A DNA stretch of 64,000 nucleotides from Oscheius tipulae (lineage: Eukaryota; Nematoda; Chromadorea; Rhabditida; Rhabditidae), in NCBI GenBank assembly GCA_037178975.1, contig JASJZH010000004.1, positions 10,416,001 through 10,480,000 on the forward strand. Reading direction: 5' to 3'. The position numbers were made by a program, and so were the translations under genes. The notes below the pieces were generated by a model, which was not told where the DNA came from, made no database searches, and saw only the letters and a list, made by a program, of their open reading frames with translations. Below, in pieces: positions 22,997 through 34,800 of the stretch. The number at the start of each line of letters is the position of its first letter. The stretch's first letter is position 1.

Positions 22997-24102
22997 TTAG
23001 TGAGCCCACACGAAATTGAAGTGCTCGTACAGTTGTAGAGTACAACCTTGCTTGACTTGAATCGAAGTTGTCTTATCATTGAACTGGTTTCCTACGTAGA
23101 TGTGATTTCCCCAGACATCGAATGTCTGTCCTCGACACATCAAATGCTCAAATAGCTTAGCATACTGTCTATCTAATCTGCACTCTTGGGCTGGAGCTCT
23201 GGGATTATAGCCATAGTTCGCCTGCAGATTATTCATACTTTCAGCGGAAAAGTGGCGTGGACGGTTGCCGTCGTAGGGAAACATCAGACTGCATGTAGAA
23301 TTCAAAGGAAAGGAATCAAGCCATACCTGTTGTAATCGTTATCGTGTTCTAGTCCAATGGCATGTCCGAATTCGTGATGAATAGTAGCTCCCAGGCGATC
23401 AGGAACTGAAATGCGATTAAAATAAATATCTCTCTGAGTTTCTGTCTTTCTGTCCTTCTCACCCACAAAGAGGAACTTACACTCGTTAAAATCATGGTCC
23501 AAATTAAAATGCATATTTCCTACTGGAGGATGAAAAGCATGCGCCAGAACACTAGGTAGAAACGGTATATCACAAAAACGGTTGTGCTCGGCTGAAGTCT
23601 ATTTACAAGAATTGAAAAGAGCCGTTTATGTCAAGCTTACTGTAAAGGTAATCTTTATGCTTGCATCACGTTCATTGTCGGTCCGTTTAAGTGTCAAGCC
23701 TGGAGTAAACCTCTGCCATCCATTCTCAACTGCTCTTTCGAACTCGCTTATGACATGTTCGCGAGTAAACTTTGGAGGGTAGGATTTGATACTGAAAACT
23801 GATTTTCAGTATCAATTCTTTTCTCCGTCGCTTTGTCTCGCTGTCTCTCTGTCTCGGCTAGCAATAGTGATTTCTAACAAGTATTTGACGTCACGTTTCG
23901 TCCAGCGACCTAGAAGAGAACGCTTCTTTCTTTGATAACCCAGCTTTTGATTCAGGTATGAAGCCAAATCGTGTGAGATAATCAACCTAGTTCTTGAGCT
24001 GTGACCGTTGCTATGAATGTAACTGACCACATTTGGAGCACCCTCACATAGAAATGGAAAAGATACAAGAAGAAGGAGAGGAAGGAATATTGCCATGCTC
24101 AT
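22997..24102 (-). CDS. secreted matrixin-type (M10A-like) zinc metalloprotease
   Basis: Five exons join in phase: 23879-24102, 23641-23791, 23481-23586, 23327-23405 and 22997-23288, giving 283 residues. A strong signal peptide (MSMAIFLPLLLLVSFPFL) is followed by a short pro-region ending in a furin-like RKKR. The catalytic domain then runs through GWQRFTPGLTL, a metal-binding loop with PSVLAHAFHP, the zinc site HEFGHAIGLEHD and the Met-turn SLMFPYDG, to NNLQANYGY. This is the matrixin order. The pro-region has no PRCGxPD cysteine switch and there is no hemopexin domain. A tail of about 75 residues with three Cys ends the protein. It is probably an extracellular protease of the minimal, matrilysin-like kind. 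Astacin is excluded by the HD after the zinc site and the Met-turn context. The acceptor of exon 3 is the least certain point. Confidence 0.82.
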
Positions 24103-24122
24103 GAAAACTTGAAACTCTCCTA

Positions 24123-24808
24123 CAGTGTGTCAAGAAAGTATAGATACCACTGCAATTTCACCTGTTTAAATGATTTTTTGCGTTTTCAAAGTTTGTGAGC
24201 AAGTCAGTTCGATAGAAGACGACAGAAAACCTCCATAAAAACTTTAACATTGAGCATTTACTGTTTGGTGGCACGATTCCAGGCGGAAGTTCAAAATCCT
24301 CTGTCAAGAAAGTATAGATACTCTCTCAAGACCCTAAGTATCTTGTTTCGAAAATGGCTAATATTGCAGACAAAAACTCAAAATGGATCCATATAAAAAA
24401 AATAAAAATTTGGAGTCGATTGCTTGGAATCCCACGGAGCAATCGATTATAGACCGAGGTAATCACGATATTCAGTACAAAATGGCTTTTTTCAAAGTGC
24501 TCGAAACCAAACTTTTTTGACGTTTGGATGATGCAGCTGTATTGATGGATCCATTTTGAGTTTTTGTCTGCAATATTAGCCATTTTCGAAACAAGATACT
24601 TAGGGTCTTGAGAGAGTACTTTCTTGACAGAGGATTTTGAACTTCCGCCTGGAATCGCGCCACCAAACAGTAAATGCTCAATGTTAAAGTTTTTATGGAG
24701 GTTTTCTGTCGTCTTCTATCGAACTGACATGCTCACAAACTTTGAAAACGCAAAGAATCATTCAAACGGGTGAAATTGCAGTGGTATCTATACTTTCTTG
24801 ACACACTG
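24123..24808. mobile_element. Tc1/mariner-like foldback element (MITE), 686 bp
   Basis: Two long inverted arms (24123-24392 and 24545-24808) are nearly complementary and surround a spacer of about 150 bp that itself contains a small hairpin. The termini read CAGTGTGTCAAGAAAGTATA and its complement, and the element is flanked by TA on both sides (24121-24122, 24809-24810), the target duplication of Tc1/mariner elements. A copy of the terminal motif TGTCAAGAAAGTATAGATA recurs inside each arm. No transposase frame is present, so it is non-autonomous. It sits between the 5' end of the metalloprotease gene and the 3' end of the next minus-strand gene. Confidence 0.9.
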
Positions 24809-24954
24809 TAGTGTATTTATAGATGTTCGCCAAGGTCGAGAAGTGGACCACGGAAACTTAGAGAGACAGTTGACCTTGGTGCAGCGAGTTACTTCTAATG
24901 CCGATGAACAATTGACAAGAAATATTTCGAGCGAGCAAACTTCAAACTAATCGA

Positions 24955-25481
24955 CTAGAGAGTGAGACCATGGTCATGAAACTGAAGGAAAGTATACCAT
25001 TTGATAGGGTTCCAAAGTCCGGGAACAGGACTGGGTAAGTCTGTTTTCCCATAGACTACGACTGCAGGAGTCATTCCGGTTCTTGGATCGTCTTCGTTTG
25101 ACTGTAGGTTCAGTGTTCACACAAAATTGGTTGATGGCTTCAAGTTATTTACACAAATTCAGCGTCCCGCCAAAATAAATTCAAACGCACTACTGTAAGC
25201 AGCCTTTGAAAAATAACCGCGCAATTCAGAAGCGATTCTTATTATTCTGTTTCTTTTATTCCGCATTTCCAATAAATTCATATGGCAAAAAACTGATCTG
25301 TCGCGCTGTTTACTCCCAACTGTCCTGTAGAGCCACGCGTAGATGCAAGAAACGTCGGAGAGACAAAGATACGTTCCGGGCAGATTAAATTGCTTTCCTC
25401 GATGGCTCTTGGTAGAGGTGGAGAAACACGACCTTCTGTGACAGCCACGAGAAGCTGGATTGGAAGAGTTACACTTGACAT
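24955..25481 (-). CDS. small two-exon secreted protein, unrecognised
   Basis: Exon 1 (25314-25481) starts with ATG and a signal-like N-terminus (MSSVTLPIQLLVAVTEG) and ends before GTAAAC. Exon 2 (24955-25101) follows an acceptor ACCTACAG and ends in TAG. Both exons are phase 0 and join to 104 residues. The second half is Pro/Trp-rich and well behaved (GMTPAVVVYGKTDLPSPVPG, then LWNPIKWYTFL). No family is recognised. The Tc1-like foldback element ends about 147 bp beyond its stop codon. An overlapping longer frame in exon 1 with six Cys is the main alternative. Confidence 0.45.
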
Positions 25482-26348
25482 GACAAAGGATCTCGCAATT
25501 AGGAAAGTTCATACAGTATAAAAAAAATTAAAAAAAAACAATTGCCAAATTTCTTAACTTGTCAAGTATAACTCCTCCAGTTCAGTACCTAGTCGCTACT
25601 GCCAAAGGTCGTCTCTCTTCCCCTCTACCGTGAGATTTGATAGATTTCTGGGACTGGGAAGGGGTTAACTTGACAGGGGTTGAGGATAAGGACAGTACAC
25701 TAGAGTTGCGTGTCAAATAGAAAATGATCCGTAACAACCCATGGTCGGGACTCTAGCAAGATAGCCATACAAGGATGTGTCTGTCCAGACTAGATTTCCG
25801 AACGGATGTTCTTCACTCTGTCTAAGATAATCTAAGTTAGGAGATAGCTCTGCTCAGCCCTTTATGAGTTACATGGTGAAAACAAGTACAACAAATCGAT
25901 AAGAAACAGATCCCGTCTTAGTCCCCCATGTCAACTGTCTTACTCCTCCAATTCCAATTCGACCTCCGACTCCTTCTCTTCCTCGTTTGGGGCGCGGTTA
26001 CTGATCTTATAATCAAAAACCCAAACTTAATGAATTTGGTAGACTGTACTCTACCAAACTATCATCGATATCTTTAGAAAAAGAATCACTGCAACCTGCA
26101 AAGTTGCAAAAGTTTATGTAAAAGTGACAAGAAAAAGAGAAAACTGCACAATTCCTGAGATTCAGACAAAGTGACGAGAGTATTTTGGATGAGATAGAGA
26201 TGACACCGGTAGAAGAAAGAGTCTATCGAGGGATCTACCAAAAAGACGAGGAAATCCATCTCCAGAGTCCATCCTTCTGAAAACAATGTCATTAGCGTCT
26301 TGATTACACAAAGAGGAGGTGTCAAAAGGCAGCCATCTGGCAGCTACC
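25482..26348. other. intergenic, no gene seen
   Basis: AT-rich runs and short frames only. There is no splice-supported coding stretch. Confidence 0.45.
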
Positions 26349-29021
26349 TCAATTGGTGGTCAACCGACCTTGGCGGTTCTTTTGTCTACGAGGCGCAATA
26401 TTATCCCTCGATGGCTCTATAATTGCCGCTTCCTCTCGCTTCTGGGGAAAGGACTTGAGTACTGGAGGAGAGCGTCTCGATTGTTTGTACAGTCTTCGGG
26501 GGAGTGATTGACAGGAGGATAGAGATGGGGGTACAATAGTCAAGGGATTAGAGTAAAGGACAGAAGTGCCTGGGAATGGGAAACCTTGGTAAAAACGGGT
26601 AGTCAAGCTGTCAAACTTTGAGAACCTATGTAAGTATCGTAACGTTTTACAATGAAAAGATTCTGGATAGTATCTTGATTTTAAAAAACTCCTGAAAAGG
26701 ACAAAAAGCTCAACTGGTGTAGGCAAAACCGCTCTCCAGGTAACTACTAAGAAATTGGCATCCGTAGCGTCTCACTGCTTCATCGGAGTCTCGGTTTCGT
26801 TTCAAGGAGATTTCTTATGTAAAAAAAAATAACTAGCTAATCTTTTTAACAGTACTTTGGAAGAGACCCTGGTTCGGGCTTTCAGGTTACTACGAGCCAG
26901 TCTGTCTGGACTCTGAGAACCACCCCGGAGTCCAAATCTTGATATCGGGAGATCGTGGTCTCTACTGGAAGATAGACGAAAAATCTTGACTACAGTTTCA
27001 GTTAATATGTCACTGTAATATTGTTCCCCGTCTCCAGTTTCTTCTTTCTTCATTTGCATATATATATATATATATATTCAGAACTCTTGAGCTTCGCCCT
27101 AGTTTAACTGGCATCTACTGTGATCTTAAAGTGTGAAACTTAGAGCTTGGGAGTCCAAGTAACTCTTAGAAACTGGTAGAAAGATGCCAATCCAAGCATA
27201 TTGCCTGTTTTTCTCTCCAGATATATGGTCGATGGTCTAAAGGTGTTAGTTGTAAAGTTTGGGAGCCCGAAGAACATTTCCTCTCATGCTTCAAGCTGTT
27301 TTTAGTATTGTTATTACAGTTAGACAGGCATAGAAGCCCCAATTTTCAACAATAGTGAATGGAAAAGTACCCACCTTTCTCTCTTCCTCTTCCTCGCTTC
27401 TCTTCAAAATTTCGTCCGAGAAGAACTCTTTATCGAATTCTTCACAAAGCACGGCTAGTCTCTTGGCGATACTCTTCAGCTCATGAGCGACACATGGCTC
27501 TGAAAACGGTCGCGATGAAACATGAGACTGGGGCTAATCCGCTGTGAAGATGTCCCGCCTAGACAAATAATTGCCTGACAAGCTAACATGGCTCACTGGA
27601 TACAGTTGCCCAGATAAGGGGGAGCCGCCTCTGCGTGTTATGTTGCAGCAAACAACTGGCGCGAGAAGGAGACAAGGGATGGAGTAACTGCGGCAGGCTT
27701 TTGAAGGCTTTGTGCGGTAAGAAATCAGTGTACAAGGAGAGACACAGTACGGGAGAGGATTAGCTGGTCGAGTAGATCAAGCTACAGAAATGGGTGGCAA
27801 TCACTAGAGACTGTCGGTTGTTCTGAAGAACTGATCCCACTCCTTGATTCAATGTTTTTCCTGACAGCGAAACTTCTAGGTTCTTAAAAAGTCAAGATGG
27901 GACAGAGTTTTCTGACAGTCACAGAAAACCAATGGAAGTCTACGGTAAGGTATACGAGAGAAACAGTGACTGAGTCAAGTGGGACAAAGGGACAGACGGT
28001 GAACCTTCAAGAAGGCTGACTGGTCCAGACAGGCGAGGGGAGAGGAGAGACAATATTTCGATAAGTAAAACCCATTAACAAACGATAGTCAGTTGCTCTC
28101 AAAAAAAATATGAAGCAGTGGGGAAGAGTCTATGTCTGGTTAAGTGATAAAAAAAAACAGTAGTTCTGTCCCACTTGATTTAGAGTACAGTAGGAAGAGT
28201 GAGGGGCCAAGAAATGTTCAGATAACTGAGTATAGGGTTTTATTTAAGAACGGTTCTGATCTTCAGAGTGATCACATCTAGCGTTTCACTAAGGAATGAG
28301 TCATAAGGACAACTGCCTGATGACCTTCTAGAGCCAAAAATGGGCTACAGCTTGGTAGTTAAGAGAGAATGAGTGAGCTTTCAGTGAGTGAGGGCAGGAA
28401 AACGAGTCTATTAGTGACAAATGACGTCACATGTCACTTTTTCAATGCAATTAGCTGACAGACCAGAGATTCAGATTCAGTCAGGGTTTCTATTGGTAGA
28501 GAATGGTGAGCCAAGAACAAAGGTACTATGGTTTTCCAGTAGTCAGATAGTCAAGTAGCTGGATAAGACCAGTTTGGACTGCCTACCGTCTAACAGAAAG
28601 GACGAATTGCTTCCCCTCTCGTCCACCTGCTGATCCCCTAACCCCCTGATTGCGCAAACAAGAGACCTCCCAGCTCTCTAATCTCCTTACCACAAATCCC
28701 TCTCAAAAAACCAACCTGTCTGAGTGAAAGCCTCTTGCGTAAAAGCGATTCTTCTTCTGGAAACAGAGCGTCTCTTCGGGGACTCAGACCAGCAGGAACA
28801 GCTCGGAGAGGAGAAGCCACTGTCAGGGTTGACGGGGGAGCAGATTGCGAACATCTGAAGATCAAATCTTGTCAACAGAAATAGCCAAAACTCACGATCA
28901 TGGCAGAGAATATCAGATACAGCTGGTTGCGAAGACGGCTGTCAGTGGGACTGTGGGACCAGGTGGTCCGGCTGGCTGAGGCATCCTGCCACGCCCCCAG
29001 CAGTCTCGGCAGGGGGTTGAC
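26349..29021 (-). CDS. putative Arg/Ser-rich membrane-associated protein, unrecognised
   Basis: Exon A (28896-29021; acceptor TGCCTAG, donor GTGAGT-like) encodes GAWQDASASRTTWSHSPTDS and ends in a short hydrophobic run, LYLIFSAMI. This continues in phase into exon B (28716-28854), which starts MFAICSPVNP and becomes Ser/Arg-rich (SPKRRSVSRRRIAFTQEAF). Exon C, ending at 26989, continues in phase (FRLSSSRDHDLPISRFGLRG). A last basic exon ending at 26349 (PRRLYKQSRRSPPVLKSFPQ) is likely, but its join to C is unsolved. Intron B-C is about 1.7 kb. A further upstream exon at 29390-29540 (RVRGFRERLGRLGNLYLRR) would join in phase and may belong. It looks like a membrane protein with a basic cytoplasmic tail; no function is proposed. 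Confidence 0.4.
27057..27078. repeat. (AT)n microsatellite
   Basis: About eleven AT dinucleotides, inside or beside an intron of the minus-strand Arg/Ser-rich gene. Confidence 0.85.
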
Positions 29022-29550
29022 CTAGGCACGAGAAGCTGGGGGAGAGAGATAGCGTGAGAGTAATGACCTTCTTATTGTGAAAAACGAACCTTTTAAAAGA
29101 AAGTATAAAAAGACAAGGACAGGCAGTCAAGTTCCTTATAGAGTTACAAATACGAGATTCCACTAAACCCACTTATCCACTAAACCGATCCACTAAACCC
29201 ACTTATTTTGCAAACTTTTCAACTAACTGGCATCAACTCTCAAGATTTTCAGACAGAATGTCCTCTTTTTCCTTACTTGGATTCAGCAGTAAACCTATTA
29301 CTGGAAGAAAAGGTTCAGTAGTTTGCGTCACTCCATCTTATAATCCCTGTCTTCTGTGAATCCCCAGGTTCAGGACTGGTCTAGTTCCCACCTCGTAAAC
29401 TTGGTACCAAGCTCTTGTTACAGTTCCAAATCGACCTCCAGTTTTGTTCGAACTTGACAACGTGTGACGCCTAAGATACAGATTACCCAGCCTCCCTAAC
29501 CTTTCCCGGAAGCCTCTCACCCGATTAGCATAACCTGTAGTCATCTCCAC

Positions 29551-31853
29551 TCTACAAAGGGATACTCTTTGCCGCCGCTTACCACCCTATCAGTGGCTAA
29601 TCCCGATGGGTCGGCACTCTTTTACCAAGTACTTAGTGGGTCTTCTCACAGGTTAATTGTTTGTGTGGAGTGTGTCGGCTCATCTTTCACCTACGACACC
29701 CTGTTGCGCCATCTGCGAGTACTTATTGGGCTCATGTGGTGCCTGAACTTGGGTCAATGACTGCCTATTAGAATTCATAATGGGTATCGTATTGGAAGGT
29801 ACCGTAATCCTAAGACAATTAGCTGGACTTGGCTGTGTAATGACCAGCCTTTATATTTGCTTATCTGTCCTCAAGTACCTGGATGCAATCACACTCTCTC
29901 CTAATCCGAGGAGTCATTATTGCGCGTGAATTTTTAATTGCTTCACGCAGACCACCTGCACTTCCGCAAACCATCCGGAACAATTGTGACAGCCGGGCGT
30001 GAACAACATAAATTAGGAAGAGGAAGGAAATACATCCGATGGATTGTTGCCTAATTGGGTAGCTGGGAGAGTGACTGTGAAATGAAAACTGAGAGACAGA
30101 GAGACAGTCACAGGAACCCTCAATCCTCATTAGCCAAGTAATCCTTCCCGTATTAGGTTGCCCAGGTGTCAATGTTTATGTGTACATAAGTGTACACACC
30201 GGTTGACTGGCAAATATAGTCTTAACTAAACATACCCAGTGCTAGTTAGTTGACTTATCCCCATTAGCAAGGCACAGCTGGCTGTCAGTACACACGTTCT
30301 CGCGCGCACAATTAGGCAATACCTGCGTGAGCCAAATATTTGGTCATGTTCCAAACAAAAATCGAAAGATAATCATCCCGGATGGGATGTTCGTTGATTC
30401 TACTAACAAGCCTAATTAGAGGATTTAACGACTTTCGTCTGTCATCAGAAAATGCGTGTCTGGCAACAGGTGCTCGGGAACGCGCGTTCGGGAGGATTAA
30501 TAACCGGGCGAGAATGACTGGGAGAGGATACGATGAGATGAAGGAAGATGACAGGTTGTAAATCTCGAGAAAATCTGAGAAGATGGCGGAAATTGACTGA
30601 TGGACAGATGAGGTAAAGCCATAGGATTGACTCTCAGTCTCTCTGTCTCTCTGTCGCTTTGTCTTTCTGCCCCGCTGATTTCTGTTTCCGATTTCAATGG
30701 TCCCCATCCAATCCACACCCTCTCCAAATTCCGTCGCTCTACAGATCTTTTCTCAAAAAATCTCACCGTTTACAATCGTAGGCGGCATTGAAAGCTATCC
30801 AAATAGTCAGAAACCTCCTATCGATTATCCCGAAAGGTTTTTCTAGGTTGATTGACCTCGAAAGACTGAAACACGATCCAGACCAGCTAAAGAGGAGCGC
30901 CATGCTAATCGGTGGTCTGTTGTCTCAAAGGGATGCGCCTATTGCGCATCGTCTTTCAGAGAGACAGAGTGACAAACAATCGTTCCCTGTCAAAATCTGG
31001 TAACCAATTTGTTTTCCTCTTCTGTAAGCCATAATTAACGAGTGTCAGGAAGACGAGAATCCATTTGGTCAATTAGTCTCGAATTACCCGTGAGGAGCAC
31101 TGGTTGCACAGCAGCATTGTTTGGATTACGGTAATTGGGTGTTGTTTTAGGAGAGGGGGTTGATGGGAGTTAGTTTAAGTGGATGGCGCAACAGTAAGAA
31201 ACTGACAGCCTTTGGAAAAGATGAGACGTGTTGCCTAGTCAAGGACTCTAGTTCACAGTTTGAATGTTCGATACCACGAACGAAAACTGACATATCCAGT
31301 CAAGCGATATGGTGGAAAGTCAGTTAGAACTAGAGAGTCAGTAGAGGAAGGTTGTTCAAAACGCGTATTCCACCTAGGATGGTATGGCTAGGAAGAGGAC
31401 AGGATAGGATGATATAGGACACATCAAACAGAAGGAATAGGATGGGTACTATTGTAGCAGAGAGCTGGCTTATTATAGAGTTGTACGGTTAAAGAGTCAC
31501 AAGGAGAACTGGTCTGAACTTGAACAGAATGGCATGAAGATAATGCCAAGACATGGTGCTAAGTCTGCTATTTCATCTTTATAAGACTAACCAGACCGGC
31601 TTACAACATCCCCTCTACTTTGTTTAACTCTCTAGCCTAGCGCATGACTATTTTCACGAAAAGCTGACGTAGATAGCAGTAACAAGTCAGCTACAGTATC
31701 CAGAGGGCTCTACTACCCCACTCTCCTCAGTCCTTCTGGCGTCGAGACAGTTCCCACATTTTCACAGCCTTATAAAGCAATAATGCGGCGCCTACCCCGT
31801 TCAATCGCCATGGGGCTGTCACCATATCTGGGTGTGTTTCAATTTTTTGTTGT
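29551..31853. other. intergenic, no supported gene
   Basis: Several open frames of 60-130 codons occur on both strands (for example 30788-31003 +, 30312-30716 -). They overlap and lack signal peptides, domains or matching splice partners. This is presumably the promoter region of the first giant gene, but no motif stands out. Confidence 0.4.
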
Positions 31854-34800
31854 ATGACGTCCAAACTTCTAGTCCTCTCCCTAATAGAACTAGCAGCCTC
31901 ACAATGCCCGTGGAATGCTCTAGAATCCACAGATAAACATACAGCCAAATCGACGTCAGCCGAGAAGAGGACATGCATGCAAGCTGGTGTTGAAGGAGCC
32001 AAAGAAAATTGCACATTTGTAGTGAAATGTCAATCTGGTATGTGAAGAAAGTTAGGACTAGAGATATAGAGACACAGAGATCGAGAAACAGAGGACAGGG
32101 AGGCAGAGAGGCGGAGAGATCGATACTGAGAAACTGGGAGACTGAGAGACAGAGAGACAGTATCTCTGTTTTAGGATCTGACTACAATCCTGGCTACTAT
32201 TTCCAAGACGATGCGGAAGGAGACGGCCTGGAAGTCACTTGCAGGAGTAAGAAATGGGTCCTAAAGGGAACTACCGTTCCTGTGCCCTCTTGTCTTCGAG
32301 GCTGTACTGCTTTGAGCAGCAGGATGATGGAAAACGCAACCTATATCGCCGGTCCCCCTAGACAGTTCTTCTACAATGGAAACGAAGTTCTGTGGCCGGC
32401 CAATACTGTCATCGAGACTACTTGCAAGGCAGGTATGCCCGTTCTCCTGTCCTCTTGAAAACGGCCACAGGCTTCTACTTCTCCGATTCGACTACCCACC
32501 AGGCTGCCAAGAAGGACTCTCACAAGTGTACACCCGGAGTCAGTTCCGGATGGCTGGATCAGAATCCTGATCCCACTCATGTCTCTATGGCTTGGCCTGC
32601 CTTCTGTCGTGGTTACTGTGACTCCTTCTCTGCTACTTCTCTCCCTGTCGGAGTTCAGATAGTCACAGATCCGACAATCTTTTTCAATGACACGGATAAT
32701 GGAAAACCTGTCATCAGGACGGGAGCACAGTATGTCTTCAAGTGTCAGGATGGGTACAAGTCGAAAAATGCAGTCTACAAGGATGGGAAACAAACACTGA
32801 CGTGTGAAGGGAAATGGAGAGACTTAACTACTGGACAGCAGCCAACTAGTGTACTGGAAGTTGGTCACTGTCACTCTCCTTTACTGAAAACTTACAGTGC
32901 ATATCCGACGGTTGTCCTCCTCTCAACACCGGAAACCTTCCCGCCAACGGAGTCGTTGAAGAAGGAACTGACTGTGCCGGTGACTCTAAACCCAATGGCT
33001 GTAGGGTCAACGTCAAGTGCTCAAAATCTGCTGGCTCTGGAAGCAGTTTGGGCTACTACATGCCAGGAAAGCCTACTGGATACACACTGACTTGTAACAA
33101 AAACTCATGGATCGACGAGTATGGAGCTGTTGTCACTCCTGGATCGAATGGGATGTTCCCTAGAACCTGTACTGCTGGATGTGTTGGCTTGACTCAGACG
33201 CAGACTATCTGGACGGAAGTTATCTTTAATGCTACAGTACCCGGAGTAAGTGAGAGAGAGACCGAGAGACTGAGAGACAGAGAGACTGAGAAACTGAGAG
33301 ACACTCTTTTTTTCAGAACAGCAACGACCAAGTCATCGTATACCCTATCGGCAGTCAAATCTCCACTTCTTGCAAAGATGGCTACGTCCGTCCCGGTCTC
33401 CTCGTCCAAGACGCAGTGATCTTCAACTGTCAGGACATTATTGGCTGGAAGATTTCCATAGACAATTTGACCGGAAAGGGCATCTATCCCGGTACCTGTG
33501 TCTCAGCGTGTGAAGTCACTACAGTGTCCGGAACCAAGAACACTGTCGGTGGAGAAGTCTACACAAAGAATGGTGCCCAATGGGTACAGAAGGGAGCCAC
33601 CATGACCAGAGTGTGCTTAGAAAGTGGGTCTTACCGTCAACATATAAACCTCTGTCATTTCCAGAGTTCGGTCCAGCGGCTGGACAGGTATCTCCCCAAA
33701 TCCTGGTCTGCGAGGGAGGCAGTGCAGGCTGGAAGAATCCGGCTGACAAGAAGACCAACGTCGTTCCCCTCCAATGCATGCCCGAAGGGGCACCGGGCTG
33801 CGTCGAGGTCCCAGTCGGCTCGGGAGTAAACTTTACAACTTCCGGAAACTGTACAAAGATTGACGGTCTGTATCCCAAGGACTGTGTGATCAGTATCCGG
33901 TGTAACGATGGCTATTTCCCTGATGGTACCTTCACCATTTCGGCCACCGGATGGCAGAATCTGTCCTGCAAGGCCGGGAAAGAGGGATACGTCGATGTGG
34001 TAACAGGACAAAGCAACAGCTCGATGCTGAAGTGTATTCCTGCTTGCGAGTATCCGGACACCCTTGAAGGAGCTACGTATGTGTCTCCTGCCGCTACCAA
34101 TGCCTTCTTCGCTGGAACCTATGCCGGAAAGAGATATATCAAGCCGGGAAGCGAGGTAGTCACGACATGCAAGCCATTGAATCAGAGCTACTACTGGAAC
34201 AATGAGCCGGACAAGAACAGAGTCGAGGCAGAGCACTTGGTCAACTTCCCACATGTCTGTAAGGGAGGAAATGACATGTATCAGAAGACGCTCGCCAGTC
34301 AGAGATACGGTATCATGCCAGGAGAAATGTGTGGTCCTACTTGTGAAGCTTTGTCGTCGACGTCTACGGTGGGTCTTGGGAATGGGCAGCTGGTAGAGAG
34401 ACAGGGAAACAAAGAGAAAGAGAAGCTTAGATTTTGGACTGGACTTTCCAAACCTGCCAAAACATTTGACCCTTTTCAGACCTTCATTGTGGATCAAATG
34501 AAGGTTGACTCTATCCAATTCACTACCAACTATATCGACTACGTTGTCAACGTCCTCTACAAAGTCGTTTGTGCGCCAGGCTACCAGTTCCCCGCAGGTC
34601 TGACCACATACTTTTTAAATTTATCTCAGTTCTTTAGGATCTCCTGAGGCCGCTCGCAACTACCAAGAACTCCAGTGTGTCGGAGGAAGCCGTGTCTACC
34701 AGGATCTCGGTACCCAGGCCTACAATGCCAAGCCGACCCTGTGTCAGAAGACTCCCGAACCCAGATGTTCAGCTATTGACCAGGTGGCCCAGAGGACCAA

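Noticed and set aside
29569-29760. 63-codon plus-strand frame beside the minus-strand Arg/Ser-rich gene
   Set aside because: No domain, signal or splice sites. It is probably chance.
30788-31003. 71-codon frame, helical and basic
   Set aside because: It starts and ends without gene context and runs into a GAGACA tract. No partner exon was found.
32055-32163. Regular short repeats that could be mistaken for a CRISPR-like array
   Set aside because: The unit is a 6-8 nt degenerate purine repeat without unique spacers, inside a eukaryotic intron.
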